Assembly: GCF_900108045.1 (NCBI RefSeq)
Contig: NZ_FNUK01000005.1
Coordinates: forward strand, 1-64,000
DNA: 64,000 bases
Origin: Caloramator fervidus
GTDB lineage: Bacteria > Bacillota > Clostridia > Clostridiales > Caloramatoraceae
Reading direction: 5' to 3'
Position 1 is the stretch's first letter. The number at the start of each line of letters is the position of its first letter. The notes under the pieces were generated by a model. It was not told the DNA's origin, did no database searches, and worked only from the letters and a program-made list of their open reading frames with translations. This document shows, one piece after another, positions 35,853 to 45,310 of this stretch. Both the position numbers and the translations under genes were made by a program.

Positions 35853-36266
35853 CTATTCTAAAACTTTAAAACTAACTCTTCCAATTTCAATTATATCTCC
35901 TTCTTGCAACTTTTCTACTTTACTTATTCTTTTGCCATTGACAAAGGTTCCATTTGTGCTATTTAAATCTTCAACAAAAAGCTTATCATTTTTTACATAA
36001 AACCTTGCATGATTACCTGAAACATAAGGATCTTTAATAACTATATCGTTATCAGGATTTCTTCCTATGGTCATAACTTTATGAATTAAATATAATGAAC
36101 CTAAATTAGCATCCTTTGGAGCTCCCTTAACTTCTAGAGCAAACTCCTTTAACTTTTTAACCCTAACTCCCTTTAAATCCATATACATTATTTTTATAAT
36201 TCTAAAAATAACAAGATAAATTAAAGCAATTACAACAAATCTTAAAATCATGGCAATTTCCTTCAT
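35853..36266 (-). CDS. Membrane-anchored FHA-domain protein
   Basis: The protein has 137 residues. One N-terminal membrane segment (~7-27) is followed by a forkhead-associated domain (~62-136) with the phosphothreonine-binding residues GR in TIGRNPDND, SGNHAR (~82-87) and NSTNGTFVNG (~101-110). FHA domains read Thr-phosphorylation. It is encoded directly ahead of the FtsW-PBP pair, so it may link a Ser/Thr kinase (PrkC type, not in this window) to wall synthesis. Confidence 0.9.
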   Translation of the reverse strand: MKEIAMILRFVVIALIYLVIFRIIKIMYMDLKGVRVKKLKEFALEVKGAPKDANLGSLYLIHKVMTIGRNPDNDIVIKDPYVSGNHARFYVKNDKLFVEDLNSTNGTFVNGKRISKVEKLQEGDIIEIGRVSFKVLE

Positions 36267-36274
36267 AAAATCAC

Positions 36275-36835
36275 CTACAAACCCAAAATATAAAACTTTA
36301 AAATTGCAAATACTTCTCTTAAAATTCCTATAACCTCAAGATAAAATTTTTCTTTAACAATACACCCTTGAAAACTAGCCTTAATTCCTATTTTTTTTGC
36401 CATAAGTGAAGCTCTTTTTAGATGATACTTATTTGAAACAATTAAAGCATCCTTAAAACCTTTATTTTTCATTACATTTAAAGAATTAAATAGGTTTTCA
36501 TAAGTAGAAAAGGACTTATCTTCTTTAATTATATATTTTTCAGAAACTCCATTTTTAATTAAATAAATTTTCATTGCCTCTGCTTCTGAAATTAACTCAT
36601 TTTTTCCTTTACCACCAGATACTATTATAAACTTACAATAACCTTCTTTATATAACCTTAAAGCAACATCAAGCCTACTTTTTAAAAAATCTCCCGGTTC
36701 ATATCCTCTAACTTTACAGCCTAAAATTATCATACAATCTGCTTTTTTAGGCTTTGCAGTATATCCAAAATATAAAATTTCAAATAAAATAAAAGAAAAC
36801 ATTATAAATAAAAATAAAATCAAACACTTTTTCAA
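36275..36835 (-). CDS. YdcF/ElyC-like DUF218 protein
   Basis: The protein has 186 residues and starts with TTG (36835), ~7 bases after GGGGGAGA. One N-terminal membrane segment is followed by the DUF218 fold: DCMIILGCKVRG (~33-44), SGGKGKNEL (~74-82), SEAEAM and SNKYHLKRA (~133-141). E. coli ElyC/SanA relatives affect envelope integrity. Here it leads the FHA-FtsW-PBP group, which supports an envelope role. Confidence 0.85.
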   Translation of the reverse strand: MKKCLILFLFIMFSFILFEILYFGYTAKPKKADCMIILGCKVRGYEPGDFLKSRLDVALRLYKEGYCKFIIVSGGKGKNELISEAEAMKIYLIKNGVSEKYIIKEDKSFSTYENLFNSLNVMKNKGFKDALIVSNKYHLKRASLMAKKIGIKASFQGCIVKEKFYLEVIGILREVFAILKFYILGL

Positions 36836-36853
36836 AATCTCTCCCCCAAATAT

Positions 36854-36862
36854 ATTATATCA
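36854..36862 (-). promoter_or_regulatory. Extended -10 promoter of the YdcF-FHA-FtsW-PBP group
   Basis: TGATATAAT (36862-36854): perfect TATAAT with a TG extension and a weak -35 (TTACTT, 17 bases upstream). Confidence 0.6.
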
Positions 36863-36880
36863 CAAACACAAAAGCAAAGT

Positions 36881-36926
36881 AAAAAAGAGCCTCAAGTTGA
36901 ACTTAGAGCAAGTTCAACTTTAAGCT
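36881..36926 (-). terminator. Terminator after uvrA
   Basis: The stem AAGTTGAACTT/AAGTTCAACTT (36894-36904 with 36910-36920) is extended by AGAGC/GCTCT after a small internal loop. T6 follows on the minus strand. Confidence 0.88.
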
Positions 36927-39740
36927 CTACAAATATTTCCTTAAATACTGTCCTGTATAGGATTTATCATTTTTTGCTACCTCTTCAGGAGTTCCTTGTG
37001 CTACAATCTCTCCTCCTTTATCTCCACCCTCTGGACCTAAATCTATTATATAATCAGCACATTTTATAACATCTAGGTTATGCTCAATAACTATAACTGT
37101 ATTTCCTGCATCTACTAGCCTATAAATTATATCTATAAGTTTTCTTACATCCTCCATGTGAAGTCCTGTTGTTGGTTCATCTAAAATATAAAGAGTTCTT
37201 CCTGTACTTCTCTTTGAAAGCTCATAAGCAAGTTTTATTCTTTGAGCCTCTCCTCCTGAAAGCTGTGTAGATGGTTGACCAAGCTTTATATAAGAAAGTC
37301 CTACGTCATACAATGTTTGAAGTTTTGATTTGATTCTTGGAATATTTTCAAAAAATACAAGCGCTTCTTCAACAGTCATATCCAAAACATCTGCTATGTT
37401 TTTGCCTTTATATTTAATCTCAAGGGTTTCCCTATTATACCTTTTTCCTTTGCATACTTCACAAGGAACATAAACATCTGATAAAAATTGCATTTCTATT
37501 TTTATTATTCCATCTCCACCGCAGGCTTCACAACGTCCTCCTTTTACATTAAAGCTAAACCTTCCAGGTTTATATCCCCTCATTCTAGCCTCTGGCGTTT
37601 GAGCAAAAACTTCTCTTATATAATCAAATACTCCTGTATAGGTTGCTGGATTAGAACGAGGGGTTCTTCCTATGGGAGATTGATCTATATCTATTATTTT
37701 ATCTATAAATTCTAACCCCCTTATTTCATCATGAGCTCCCACTTCAAATTTAGAACCATTTAACTTTTTAGCTATTCCCTTAAATAATATTTCATTAACC
37801 AAAGTACTTTTTCCAGACCCTGAAACTCCAGTAACACAAGTAAAAACTCCCACAGGAAATTTTACATTTATATTTTTAAGATTGTTTTCCCTTGCACCTA
37901 TAACTTCTATCCATTTTCCAGTAAGTTCTCTCCTTTTTTTAGGAACTTCTATTTTTCTTTTTCCACTTAAATACTGACCTGTTATAGAATTTTCACACTT
38001 TGCTACATCTTCAGGGGTTCCACAAGCTACTACATAACCACCATGTTGTCCTGCTCCAGGTCCTATATCTATTACATAATCTGCTGCCCTTATGGTATCT
38101 TCATCATGTTCAACAACTATTAAAGTATTTCCTAAATCTCTAAGATGCTTTAACGTTGAAAGAAGTCTATCATTATCTCTTTGATGAAGTCCTATGCTAG
38201 GTTCATCAAGAATATATAAAACTCCAACTAATCCCGAACCTATTTGGGTTGCAAGCCTTATTCTTTGTGCCTCTCCTCCTGATAAAGTAGAAGCAGATCT
38301 TGATAAAGTTAAATAATCTAAACCAACATCAATTAAAAATTTTAACCTAGATTTTATTTCTTTTATTATTTGATTTGCAATAGTCTCTTCTTTTTCACTA
38401 AGCTTTAAACCTTCTAAAAACTTTAACTCTTCCCTTATAGTAAGATCACAAAACTGAGCTATTGAAAGGCCTCCAACAGTAACAGCAAGGCTTTCTTTTT
38501 TTAACCTTGCTCCTTTACATAAATAACACTTTTTAACCGACATATATCCTTCAATTTCTTCTCTTATATACTCTGAATTAGTTTCTCTATACCTTCTTTG
38601 TAAATTTGGAATTATTCCTTCAAAGGAATATAACATCTCACCTTTTGCATTATTTCTTTCAAATTTAACTTTAAATTTTTCATTTTTACTTCCATAAAGC
38701 AATACATCCAATACTTTTTCATCCATATCCTTTAAAGGTTTATCTAAGCTAAAGCCATAATGTTCTGAAAGCCCCTTTATAACTGCAAAGGTCCATCCAG
38801 ACTCATCAAGGATTCCCCAAGGCCTTATTGCTCCTTCTTTAATAGAAAGATTTTTATCTAATACAAGTTCAGGCGATATTTCCATAATAACTCCCAAACC
38901 ATCACATTCTGGACATTTTCCAAAGGGACTATTAAATGAAAATACCCTTGGTTCAAGATCTCCTATGCTTATTCCACAATCTGGGCAAGCAAATTTTTCA
39001 CTAAACAAAAATTCTTCACCATCTATAATTTGAACTATAACTAATCCTTCTGATAATTTCAAAGCAGTTTCTATAGAATCTGTAAGCCTTGACCTTATTC
39101 CTTCTTTTAAAATTATTCTATCTACAACAACCTCAATATTGTGTTTAACATTTTTTTCTAACTTTATGTCTTCGTTTAATTCAAAAATCTCTCCATCTAT
39201 TCTAACTCTTACAAAACCATTTTTCTTTATATTTTCTAAAGTCTTTACATGTTCTCCCTTTCTCCCTCTTACAATAGGAGATAATATTTGAATCTTTGTC
39301 CTTTCAGAAAATTCTAGTATCTTATCAACTATTTGGTCAACCGTCTGCTGCTTTATTTCTCTGCCACAATTAGGACAGTGGGGAATTCCTATTCTTGCAT
39401 ATAAAAGTCTTAAATAGTCATAGATTTCTGTAACAGTTCCAACAGTAGATCTTGGATTTTTACTTGTAGTCTTTTGATCTATTGATATAGCAGGAGATAA
39501 ACCTTCTATATAATCCACATCTGGCTTATTCATTTGGCCCAAAAACTGCCTTGCATAAGCTGATAAAGACTCTACATACCGTCTTTGTCCCTCTGCATAT
39601 ATAGTATCAAAGGCTAAAGAAGACTTTCCTGAACCTGAAAGTCCTGTTAACACAACCATTTTATTTCTTGGAATTTCAACATCTATATTTTTAAGATTGT
39701 GCTCTCGTGCTCCCTTTACTATTATTTTATCCCTAACCAT
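36927..39740 (-). CDS. uvrA: Excinuclease ABC subunit A
   Basis: This damage-sensing ATPase has 937 residues. Two ABC modules carry Walker [14 protein letters not shown] (~32-44) and [13 protein letters not shown] (~635-647), each with an LSGGEAQRI signature. Zinc-finger cysteines are visible as CPDCG near ~250 and CEACGGDG...CEVCKGKRY near ~735-765. It loads UvrB on damaged DNA. The gene begins 2 bases after the uvrB stop, so uvrBA is one SOS-type operon. Confidence 0.98.
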   Translation of the reverse strand: MVRDKIIVKGAREHNLKNIDVEIPRNKMVVLTGLSGSGKSSLAFDTIYAEGQRRYVESLSAYARQFLGQMNKPDVDYIEGLSPAISIDQKTTSKNPRSTVGTVTEIYDYLRLLYARIGIPHCPNCGREIKQQTVDQIVDKILEFSERTKIQILSPIVRGRKGEHVKTLENIKKNGFVRVRIDGEIFELNEDIKLEKNVKHNIEVVVDRIILKEGIRSRLTDSIETALKLSEGLVIVQIIDGEEFLFSEKFACPDCGISIGDLEPRVFSFNSPFGKCPECDGLGVIMEISPELVLDKNLSIKEGAIRPWGILDESGWTFAVIKGLSEHYGFSLDKPLKDMDEKVLDVLLYGSKNEKFKVKFERNNAKGEMLYSFEGIIPNLQRRYRETNSEYIREEIEGYMSVKKCYLCKGARLKKESLAVTVGGLSIAQFCDLTIREELKFLEGLKLSEKEETIANQIIKEIKSRLKFLIDVGLDYLTLSRSASTLSGGEAQRIRLATQIGSGLVGVLYILDEPSIGLHQRDNDRLLSTLKHLRDLGNTLIVVEHDEDTIRAADYVIDIGPGAGQHGGYVVACGTPEDVAKCENSITGQYLSGKRKIEVPKKRRELTGKWIEVIGARENNLKNINVKFPVGVFTCVTGVSGSGKSTLVNEILFKGIAKKLNGSKFEVGAHDEIRGLEFIDKIIDIDQSPIGRTPRSNPATYTGVFDYIREVFAQTPEARMRGYKPGRFSFNVKGGRCEACGGDGIIKIEMQFLSDVYVPCEVCKGKRYNRETLEIKYKGKNIADVLDMTVEEALVFFENIPRIKSKLQTLYDVGLSYIKLGQPSTQLSGGEAQRIKLAYELSKRSTGRTLYILDEPTTGLHMEDVRKLIDIIYRLVDAGNTVIVIEHNLDVIKCADYIIDLGPEGGDKGGEIVAQGTPEEVAKNDKSYTGQYLRKYL

Positions 39741-39741
39741 T

Positions 39742-41697
39742 TTATCTCTCCTTTTCTTTTTTTAGCTTAAACAATAAATCCCTAAGCTGGGCTGCCCTTT
39801 CAAAATCAAGCTGCTTTGCTGCTTTATGCATTTCTTTTTCTATATTTTCTATAAGTTTTTGTTTATCTTCTTTACTTAAGCTATCTTCAACTTCAACTGG
39901 TTTTGTCGCCTCAATAACTTCAAAAATAGGTTTTATTATAGTTTTAGGAACTATTCCATGTTTTTTATTATATTCCATCTGTATTTTTCTTCTTCTGTTA
40001 GTTTCATCTATAGCCCTTTTCATAGATTCTGTTATTGTATCTGCATACATAATTACTTTACTTTCTGCATTTCTTGCTGCCCTTCCTATGGTCTGTATTA
40101 AAGAAGTTTGGCTTCTTAAAAATCCTTCTTTATCAGCATCTAAAATTGCAACAAGAGCAACTTCAGGAATATCAAGTCCCTCCCTTAAAAGGTTTATACC
40201 AATTAAAACATCAAGTTCTCCTAACCTCAAATCCCTTATTATTTTCATTCTTTCTATAGTATCTATATCAGAGTGTAAATACTTAACTTTTATTCCAATT
40301 TCCTTTAGATAATCCGTCAAATCTTCTGCCATTCTTTTTGTAAGGGTTGTCACTAAAACTCTATACCCTTTATCTACAGTATTTCTTATCTCACCAATAA
40401 GGTCATCAATCTGTCCTTTAACAGGTCTTACAAATATTTCAGGATCAACTAAACCAGTGGGCCTTATTATTTGTTCTACAATTTGAGTTGAATTTTTAAT
40501 TTCATATTCCCCTGGAGTTGCGCTTACAAAAATAGCCTGATTAATTTTTTTTTCAAATTCTTCAAATTTTAAAGGTCTATTATCATAAGCCGATGGAAGC
40601 CTAAATCCATATTCTACAAGGTTATCCTTCCTTGATTTATCCCCTCCATACATGGCCCTAAGCTGAGGAATTGTTACATGGCTTTCATCTATAAACAGAA
40701 GATAATCATCTGGAAAATAATCCAAAAGGGTATATGGTGGCTCTCCAGGTTGTCTTCCATCAAAATGTCTTGAATAATTTTCAATTCCACTGCAATATCC
40801 AACCTCTCTTAACATTTCTATATCATACCTTGTCCTTTGCATTAATCTTTGAGCTTCTAAGATCTTACCATTATCAATCAAAAAATTATATCTTTCTTCA
40901 AGCTCCTTCTCTATAGATTCTATTGCTTTTTCAATCTTTTCCTTTGAAGTTGCATAATGGGATGCAGGATAAATAGAAACATGGTTTCTTTCTGCAAGAA
41001 TCTTCCCAGTTAAAAAATCAATTTCACAAATTCTATCTATCTCATCTCCAAAAAATTCAACTCTTATAGCTCTTTCATTAGAAGATGCAGGAAATATCTC
41101 AACAACATCCCCTCTGACTCTAAAAGTTCCTCTATGAAAATCAACATCATTTCTTTGATATTGTATATCTATAAGCCTTCTTAACACTTCGTCCCTATCC
41201 TTTTCCATTCCAACCCTTAAAGATAAAACTAAATTTTTATATTCAAAAGGATCTCCAAGCCCATATATACAAGATACAGAAGCAACAATTATAACATCGC
41301 GTCTTTCAAATAAAGCTGAAGTTGCAGAGTGTCTTAATTTATCTATTTCATCATTAATTGAAGCATCTTTTTCAATATAAGTATCAGTTTGAGGAACATA
41401 AGCCTCTGGTTGATAATAATCATAATAGCTTACAAAATATTCAACTGCATTATGAGGGAAAAATTCTCTAAATTCATTACAAAGCTGAGCTGCAAGGGTT
41501 TTATTATGTGCTATAACAAGGGTGGGTTTTTGAACCCTTTCAATTATATTCGCCATCGTAAAGGTTTTACCAGAGCCTGTAACTCCAAGAAGCGTCTGAC
41601 ATCTATCTCCCCTTAAAATACCTTCTACTAATTTTTCTATAGCATAAGGTTGATCCCCTGTGGGCTTAAATTTTGAAATTAGCTTAAATTCTCCCAT
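39742..41697 (-). CDS. uvrB: Excinuclease ABC subunit B
   Basis: The protein has 651 residues. Walker [12 protein letters not shown] (~37-47), the beta-hairpin [12 protein letters not shown] (~92-103), DESH (~338), the helicase motif [11 protein letters not shown] (~537-545) and a C-terminal UVR motif (~615-648) that contacts UvrC are all present. It verifies damage after UvrA loading. A LexA-type box and a strong promoter lie directly upstream. Confidence 0.98.
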   Translation of the reverse strand: MGEFKLISKFKPTGDQPYAIEKLVEGILRGDRCQTLLGVTGSGKTFTMANIIERVQKPTLVIAHNKTLAAQLCNEFREFFPHNAVEYFVSYYDYYQPEAYVPQTDTYIEKDASINDEIDKLRHSATSALFERRDVIIVASVSCIYGLGDPFEYKNLVLSLRVGMEKDRDEVLRRLIDIQYQRNDVDFHRGTFRVRGDVVEIFPASSNERAIRVEFFGDEIDRICEIDFLTGKILAERNHVSIYPASHYATSKEKIEKAIESIEKELEERYNFLIDNGKILEAQRLMQRTRYDIEMLREVGYCSGIENYSRHFDGRQPGEPPYTLLDYFPDDYLLFIDESHVTIPQLRAMYGGDKSRKDNLVEYGFRLPSAYDNRPLKFEEFEKKINQAIFVSATPGEYEIKNSTQIVEQIIRPTGLVDPEIFVRPVKGQIDDLIGEIRNTVDKGYRVLVTTLTKRMAEDLTDYLKEIGIKVKYLHSDIDTIERMKIIRDLRLGELDVLIGINLLREGLDIPEVALVAILDADKEGFLRSQTSLIQTIGRAARNAESKVIMYADTITESMKRAIDETNRRRKIQMEYNKKHGIVPKTIIKPIFEVIEATKPVEVEDSLSKEDKQKLIENIEKEMHKAAKQLDFERAAQLRDLLFKLKKEKER

Positions 41698-41709
41698 AAT
41701 TTCACCTCG

Positions 41710-41723
41710 AGAACATTTGTTCG
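41710..41723. promoter_or_regulatory. LexA (SOS) box of uvrBA
   Basis: Read on the minus strand the site is CGAACAAATGTTCT. It matches the Gram-positive LexA consensus CGAACRNRYGTTYG at 13 of 14 positions and has the GAAC-N4-GTTC core. It lies between the -10 element and the uvrB ATG, where LexA binding would block transcription. Confidence 0.85.
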
Positions 41724-41730
41724 TATTTTG

Positions 41731-41759
41731 ATTATATTTTAATAAATTCCCTGCGTCAA
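41731..41759 (-). promoter_or_regulatory. Sigma-A promoter of uvrBA
   Basis: -35 TTGACG (41759-41754), 17-base spacer, perfect -10 TATAAT (41736-41731). A second possible promoter (TTGACA near 41810 with a TATATT-like -10 after 16 bases) lies further upstream. The rest of 41760-41929 is AT-rich and holds nothing else I can support. Confidence 0.8.
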
Positions 41760-41929
41760 ATATAATTTTACATAAAAAAAGTCAAATATAAAACAATAAT
41801 AAATTTTGTCAAAAATCATATCATTTTTTTACATAATCCTTCAAAAGTCAAAGAATGTCGTTTATATTTACTTTAACAACTTAAAGTTTAACTTGAAGAA
41901 TATTTAACTAGTATTTGTATTACTTTCCA

Positions 41930-41958
41930 TTGACAAGCTTCCTTAAATAAGGGATAAT
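41930..41958 (+). promoter_or_regulatory. Sigma-A promoter of the riboswitch transcript
   Basis: -35 TTGACA (41930-41935), 17-base spacer, -10 GATAAT (41953-41958). Transcription would begin near 41965, at the very start of the aptamer. Confidence 0.8.
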
Positions 41959-41964
41959 AAAAAA

Positions 41965-42085
41965 TGAATTTAGCCGAATGCCTAACTGGCAGCGGGGGAC
42001 TAAACTTTGGGGTGAATCCAAGGATATACTTGGTAGGGACGCTCTCTTCCCGAACCCGTCAACTAACCTCGTAGGCTTAGAGAGA
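41965..42085 (+). ncRNA. Cyclic di-AMP riboswitch (ydaO/yuaA type)
   Basis: The conserved blocks of the ydaO aptamer appear in order: TTAGCCGAATGCC (41970-41982), GCGGGGGAC (41992-42000), TTTGGGGTGAATCC, TAGGGACGCT (42034-42043), CCCGAACCCGTCAACTAACC (42049-42068) and GTAGGC (42071-42076). Closing stem P1 pairs GCCTA (41980-41984) with TAGGC (42072-42076). This class binds c-di-AMP and usually turns off wall-hydrolase, osmolyte or K+ genes. No terminator lies between aptamer and gene. The ribosome site starts within ten bases of P1, and CTCTCT (42042-42047) could pair with AGAGAG (42079-42084 or 42081-42086). The switch may therefore act on translation. Confidence 0.92.
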
Positions 42086-42095
42086 GGTGATACAA

Positions 42096-42788
42096 ATGAA
42101 AAAGTTTATAATTTCAGTATTAATATTTACTATTAGTTTTACAAATTGGACAAGTTGTCTAGCTAAAGCTAGAAAAATTACAAATTCACCAAAAAAGACA
42201 GTATCTAGATCTTATGCTAGGAAAACAACAAAAAAGCCAAAACATAAAAAAATAGCTTCTACTAAAAAAGCTACATATTCAACTATAAGCAGAAGAATAG
42301 TAGCTTCAAGAGGCACTTCCAATTATGGTGAACTTTTAGATTGGACATATGTCAATAGAATTTTTCCTATAGGCTCAATGGCAAAAATCTTTGACATATC
42401 CACAGGAAAATCCTTTTATATTATAAGAACCTATGGACATTTACATGCCGATGTAGAAGCTGCATCAAAAGAAGATACAGAAATAATAAAAAGCATATGG
42501 AATGGTTTTTCATGGGAGAGACGACCAGTTATTGTTGAAGTTAATGGAAGAAGAATTGCAGCTTCTATGACAGCAATGCCCCATGCTGGAATAGACTCAC
42601 AACCAGCAGGTCAAATTGTAAGCAATCGTTCAGGAGGATATGGAACAGGTGAAAATCTTGATAAAATAAAAGGAAACGGCATGGATGGGCATATGGATAT
42701 ACACTTTTTAAATAGTAGAAGACATAAAGACGGCGCAATAGATCCAGAACATCAGCAAATGATTAAAAGAGCAGCTGGATTAAGATAA
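42096..42788 (+). CDS. c-di-AMP-riboswitch-controlled secreted protein of unknown function
   Basis: The protein has 230 residues and is the only plus-strand gene. ATG 42096 follows AGAGAGGTG. A signal peptide (~1-24) is followed by a very basic Lys/Arg/Ser/Thr linker (~25-70) that could bind wall polymers. A C-terminal domain of ~155 residues has clustered His/Asp: GHLHADVEA (H115, H117, D119), MPHAG (H163) and NGMDGHMDIHF (D197, H199, D201, H203), then H210 and H219. I recall this domain from other Firmicutes secreted proteins, often with peptidoglycan-binding modules, but know of no tested function. The pattern suggests a metal-dependent enzyme, perhaps a wall peptidase; this is inference. 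Regulation by c-di-AMP supports a wall or turgor role. Confidence 0.85.
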   Translation: MKKFIISVLIFTISFTNWTSCLAKARKITNSPKKTVSRSYARKTTKKPKHKKIASTKKATYSTISRRIVASRGTSNYGELLDWTYVNRIFPIGSMAKIFDISTGKSFYIIRTYGHLHADVEAASKEDTEIIKSIWNGFSWERRPVIVEVNGRRIAASMTAMPHAGIDSQPAGQIVSNRSGGYGTGENLDKIKGNGMDGHMDIHFLNSRRHKDGAIDPEHQQMIKRAAGLR

Positions 42789-42826
42789 AAATGCACTCTA
42801 AAGGATTAAACTCCTTTAGAGTGCAT
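42787..42826 (-). terminator. Terminator after the double P-loop ATPase
   Basis: A 15-bp perfect stem (42791-42805 with 42812-42826) has a 6-base loop and is followed on the minus strand by TTTT. The ATPase stop codon (42808-42806) sits in the loop and its last codons form the ascending arm. It may also stop the convergent plus-strand transcript, though no T run follows on that side. Confidence 0.8.
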
Positions 42827-43906
42827 TGCATTATACAAATCTATTAAAGTCCTTGTTATTCTAATCCTTAAAGCGTTTACATTATTAAAATCCATTGCAT
42901 TTATATAATATTTTTCAAGCTCATCATGAAGCTGTTTTATATTGCTATAAACCTTCTTAGCCTTTAACATCTCATCTGCATATTCCTTTGAAAGGCTTAT
43001 TATTGGATCTTCCTCTTCATGGACTATGGCAGTATCAATACAAGTAAACATATCTATAACTTTATCATTTGGTCCTCCTTCAAACACGTGTGGTGCTGTT
43101 CCATCAAGAATTGCAAAATCTAATTCTCTAATTACTATCATATCAATACTTGAAGGATCAAAGGCACAATGATAAAACTCAACATCGTATCCTTTACTTA
43201 AAGCAGCTTGAGCTATCTTTTTTACCATCGTTGACTTTCCGGTTCCAGGTCTTCCCTTAATTATATATCTATTTTTTATATCACAAGTTAAGTTATCATA
43301 AAAACATACCTGTCCCTGTGGGGTCATAGCGCCAGCAAACCTATGCCATTCCTTAGCAACTTTATTAATACATCCCTTTACTACTTCATTTATAATTTGT
43401 TCTGTAATTTGATTTGCTTTATTAAAGTCCATTCCTTTTAAATATTCCTTTTCCCACTTATCGTGAATTGATTTTGCAACCTTTAAGTGTTTAAAGAAAA
43501 CCTTATATTGATTTTCTATCTCATCAATGTAAAATTTTATAATATCTTTTCTACTTCTTAGATAATCAACATCCCAATATTCTCCAAAATCAAGTATTCT
43601 CTCAACAGCTCCTGGATATTTAGGATCAATAACATGGGGTGCTGTTCCATCAACTATTACAACTTTTATGTCATTTACAACTATGGCATCTAAAGAATCC
43701 TTATCAGATGAACAATAAATAAAATCAACGCTCATTCCCTCTTTTAAAAGTTCCTCTCCTATAAGCCTCATAAAAGTTGATTTTCCTGTCCCGGGTCCTC
43801 CTTTTATAATGTAAACCCTTTGAGCATCCTTTAAAACATAATCAAAATAATTAACAAACCCTGCCGATGTGTTAGCACTTGCAAGATAGCACCTGGATTT
43901 TACCAT
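42806..43906 (-). CDS. Tandem P-loop ATPase, PRK06851-like
   Basis: The protein has 366 residues. ATG 43906 follows GGAGG by 5-6 bases. Two similar halves each have a P-loop, GGPGTGKST (~36-44) and GRPGTGKST (~216-224), followed by DFIYCSSDKDS / EFYHCAFDPSS and VDGTAPHV / LDGTAPHV (repeated ~100 and ~280). The repeated DGTAPHV block is striking. I recognise this as the PRK06851-type family of unknown function. No membrane segment or helicase motif is present. The halves clearly arose by internal duplication. It sits at the end of the ftsEX-ctp-minJ-like run, 55 bases past the PDZ gene. Confidence 0.85.
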   Translation of the reverse strand: MVKSRCYLASANTSAGFVNYFDYVLKDAQRVYIIKGGPGTGKSTFMRLIGEELLKEGMSVDFIYCSSDKDSLDAIVVNDIKVVIVDGTAPHVIDPKYPGAVERILDFGEYWDVDYLRSRKDIIKFYIDEIENQYKVFFKHLKVAKSIHDKWEKEYLKGMDFNKANQITEQIINEVVKGCINKVAKEWHRFAGAMTPQGQVCFYDNLTCDIKNRYIIKGRPGTGKSTMVKKIAQAALSKGYDVEFYHCAFDPSSIDMIVIRELDFAILDGTAPHVFEGGPNDKVIDMFTCIDTAIVHEEEDPIISLSKEYADEMLKAKKVYSNIKQLHDELEKYYINAMDFNNVNALRIRITRTLIDLYNAMHSKGV

Positions 43907-43961
43907 AATCTCCTCCAAAAATAAAACTCTATTTTAATAATATGCACATCACTTAAAAATG

Positions 43962-45266
43962 TTACTGCTTTTTAAATCTTGATTTAATTAAACTAAGTAA
44001 TCTTCTTCTGTCTTCAATTATTGGGATGTTAAAAGCATACTTTGGAATAGTTAAAATTCCAAGTTCAGAAATTCCATTTTGATAATCTTTATATTCATAC
44101 AATTTCTTATTTCCATAAACATCTACTACTTCAACCCAAACATAGTTATAATAACTTTGAAAAAAGTTTATTAAATCTTCAAGATTTCTTATAGGATAAT
44201 TATTTATGGCTACAATCTTATCTCCTGCCTTTATCCCCATTTTTTCGGCAACAGAATTCGGCATAGAATCTAAAACTACTATTCCATCTTCCCTTCTTAT
44301 CCACAGAGGAGGTTTTTTATTTTCAATATATCTTTCATAAATAATTAAAAACTCATGGGCAATAGGAGAAAAAATAGAAGCTACAAAAGCAAAAATATTA
44401 TATTTAATCGCAAAAAATGCTAAAAAGATTAAAATTATGCTAAAAAATATTAAATGAATTGATGTTCTTTTTACTTTTGTCTTTACATCTGTTGAAATAG
44501 CAAAATCTCCATAGCCTAACATTGCAAAAACAGGAATAGCCATAAATACAGCATTTTTTAAATCAATGCTCTTAATTGAAGGTTTAAATAAAGGCCACCA
44601 ATCAGGAGTTGATACTAAATCCCCCAAAGAAACGGTTCCTTTCATTAAAAAATAAAATATAAGAGGAATAGGCCAAAATCTTTGAATAACATATACTCCA
44701 ATTATTTTATCTTCCTTTTTCATATAAGCAGGGGTTGCTGCCTTATAACCATCAATCCAAATAAGAACAGCTTCTATCAAATGCATTATTCCAATTATAG
44801 CCATTAAAGAAGGAATATCTATGTTTATAAAATTTATAAATTCAATAAAACTTTTTGAATTAATAATATCCTTATCTATTAAATATTTGCTTATAATCAA
44901 AAATAAACTAAACAAACCTCCAGAATAAGATAAACAAACATATCTTGGATTTATGGTTAACAATATTAATGAAATTAGCACTACTATTTGTAAGCCTACA
45001 CTGTTTGAAAATGTTATTCCTACTAAAGTCATTAAAATATTTATAAAAAGTGCTGCTAAAATACCTGATAATATAGATGTTACCATCATATCTTTAATAC
45101 TATATTTTAAATCTCCAAAGTACATCTCTTTTTGTAATCTATATATCCTTTTATACTGCAAATATAAAATAAACAAAAATATCCATGCTATAGGTTGAAA
45201 TAAAAAACTAACAACACCCTGCGCAAATACCTTAATTGTAAATTTAATCAAACTTATAATTTCCAT
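43962..45266 (-). CDS. MinJ-like polytopic membrane protein with C-terminal PDZ domain
   Basis: The protein has 434 residues. About eight hydrophobic segments (~1-310) are followed by a PDZ domain (~318-395) with the GDKIVAINNYPIRNLEDL core. In B. subtilis MinJ (YvjD) has this layout, links DivIVA to MinCD, and is encoded beside ctpB, ftsEX and uvrBA. The same neighbours are found here, so I call it MinJ-like. The sequence outside the PDZ is diverged, so the division role is inferred mainly from context. Confidence 0.8.
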   Translation of the reverse strand: MEIISLIKFTIKVFAQGVVSFLFQPIAWIFLFILYLQYKRIYRLQKEMYFGDLKYSIKDMMVTSILSGILAALFINILMTLVGITFSNSVGLQIVVLISLILLTINPRYVCLSYSGGLFSLFLIISKYLIDKDIINSKSFIEFINFINIDIPSLMAIIGIMHLIEAVLIWIDGYKAATPAYMKKEDKIIGVYVIQRFWPIPLIFYFLMKGTVSLGDLVSTPDWWPLFKPSIKSIDLKNAVFMAIPVFAMLGYGDFAISTDVKTKVKRTSIHLIFFSIILIFLAFFAIKYNIFAFVASIFSPIAHEFLIIYERYIENKKPPLWIRREDGIVVLDSMPNSVAEKMGIKAGDKIVAINNYPIRNLEDLINFFQSYYNYVWVEVVDVYGNKKLYEYKDYQNGISELGILTIPKYAFNIPIIEDRRRLLSLIKSRFKKQ

Positions 45267-45292
45267 ATTATACCTCCATAAATATTAATAAT

Positions 45293-45310
45293 GGGTGTCT
45301 TAAGACACCC
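45293..45310 (-). terminator. Hairpin after the CtpB-like gene
   Basis: GGGTGTCT/AGACACCC (45293-45300 with 45303-45310) is an exact palindrome ending at the stop codon. Only a weak T-rich tract follows, so it may reduce rather than stop transcription into the PDZ gene. Confidence 0.55.

Noticed and set aside
42787-42826. Strong bidirectional terminator between the convergent genes
   Set aside because: A T run follows the stem only on the minus-strand side, so efficient termination of the plus-strand transcript is not supported.
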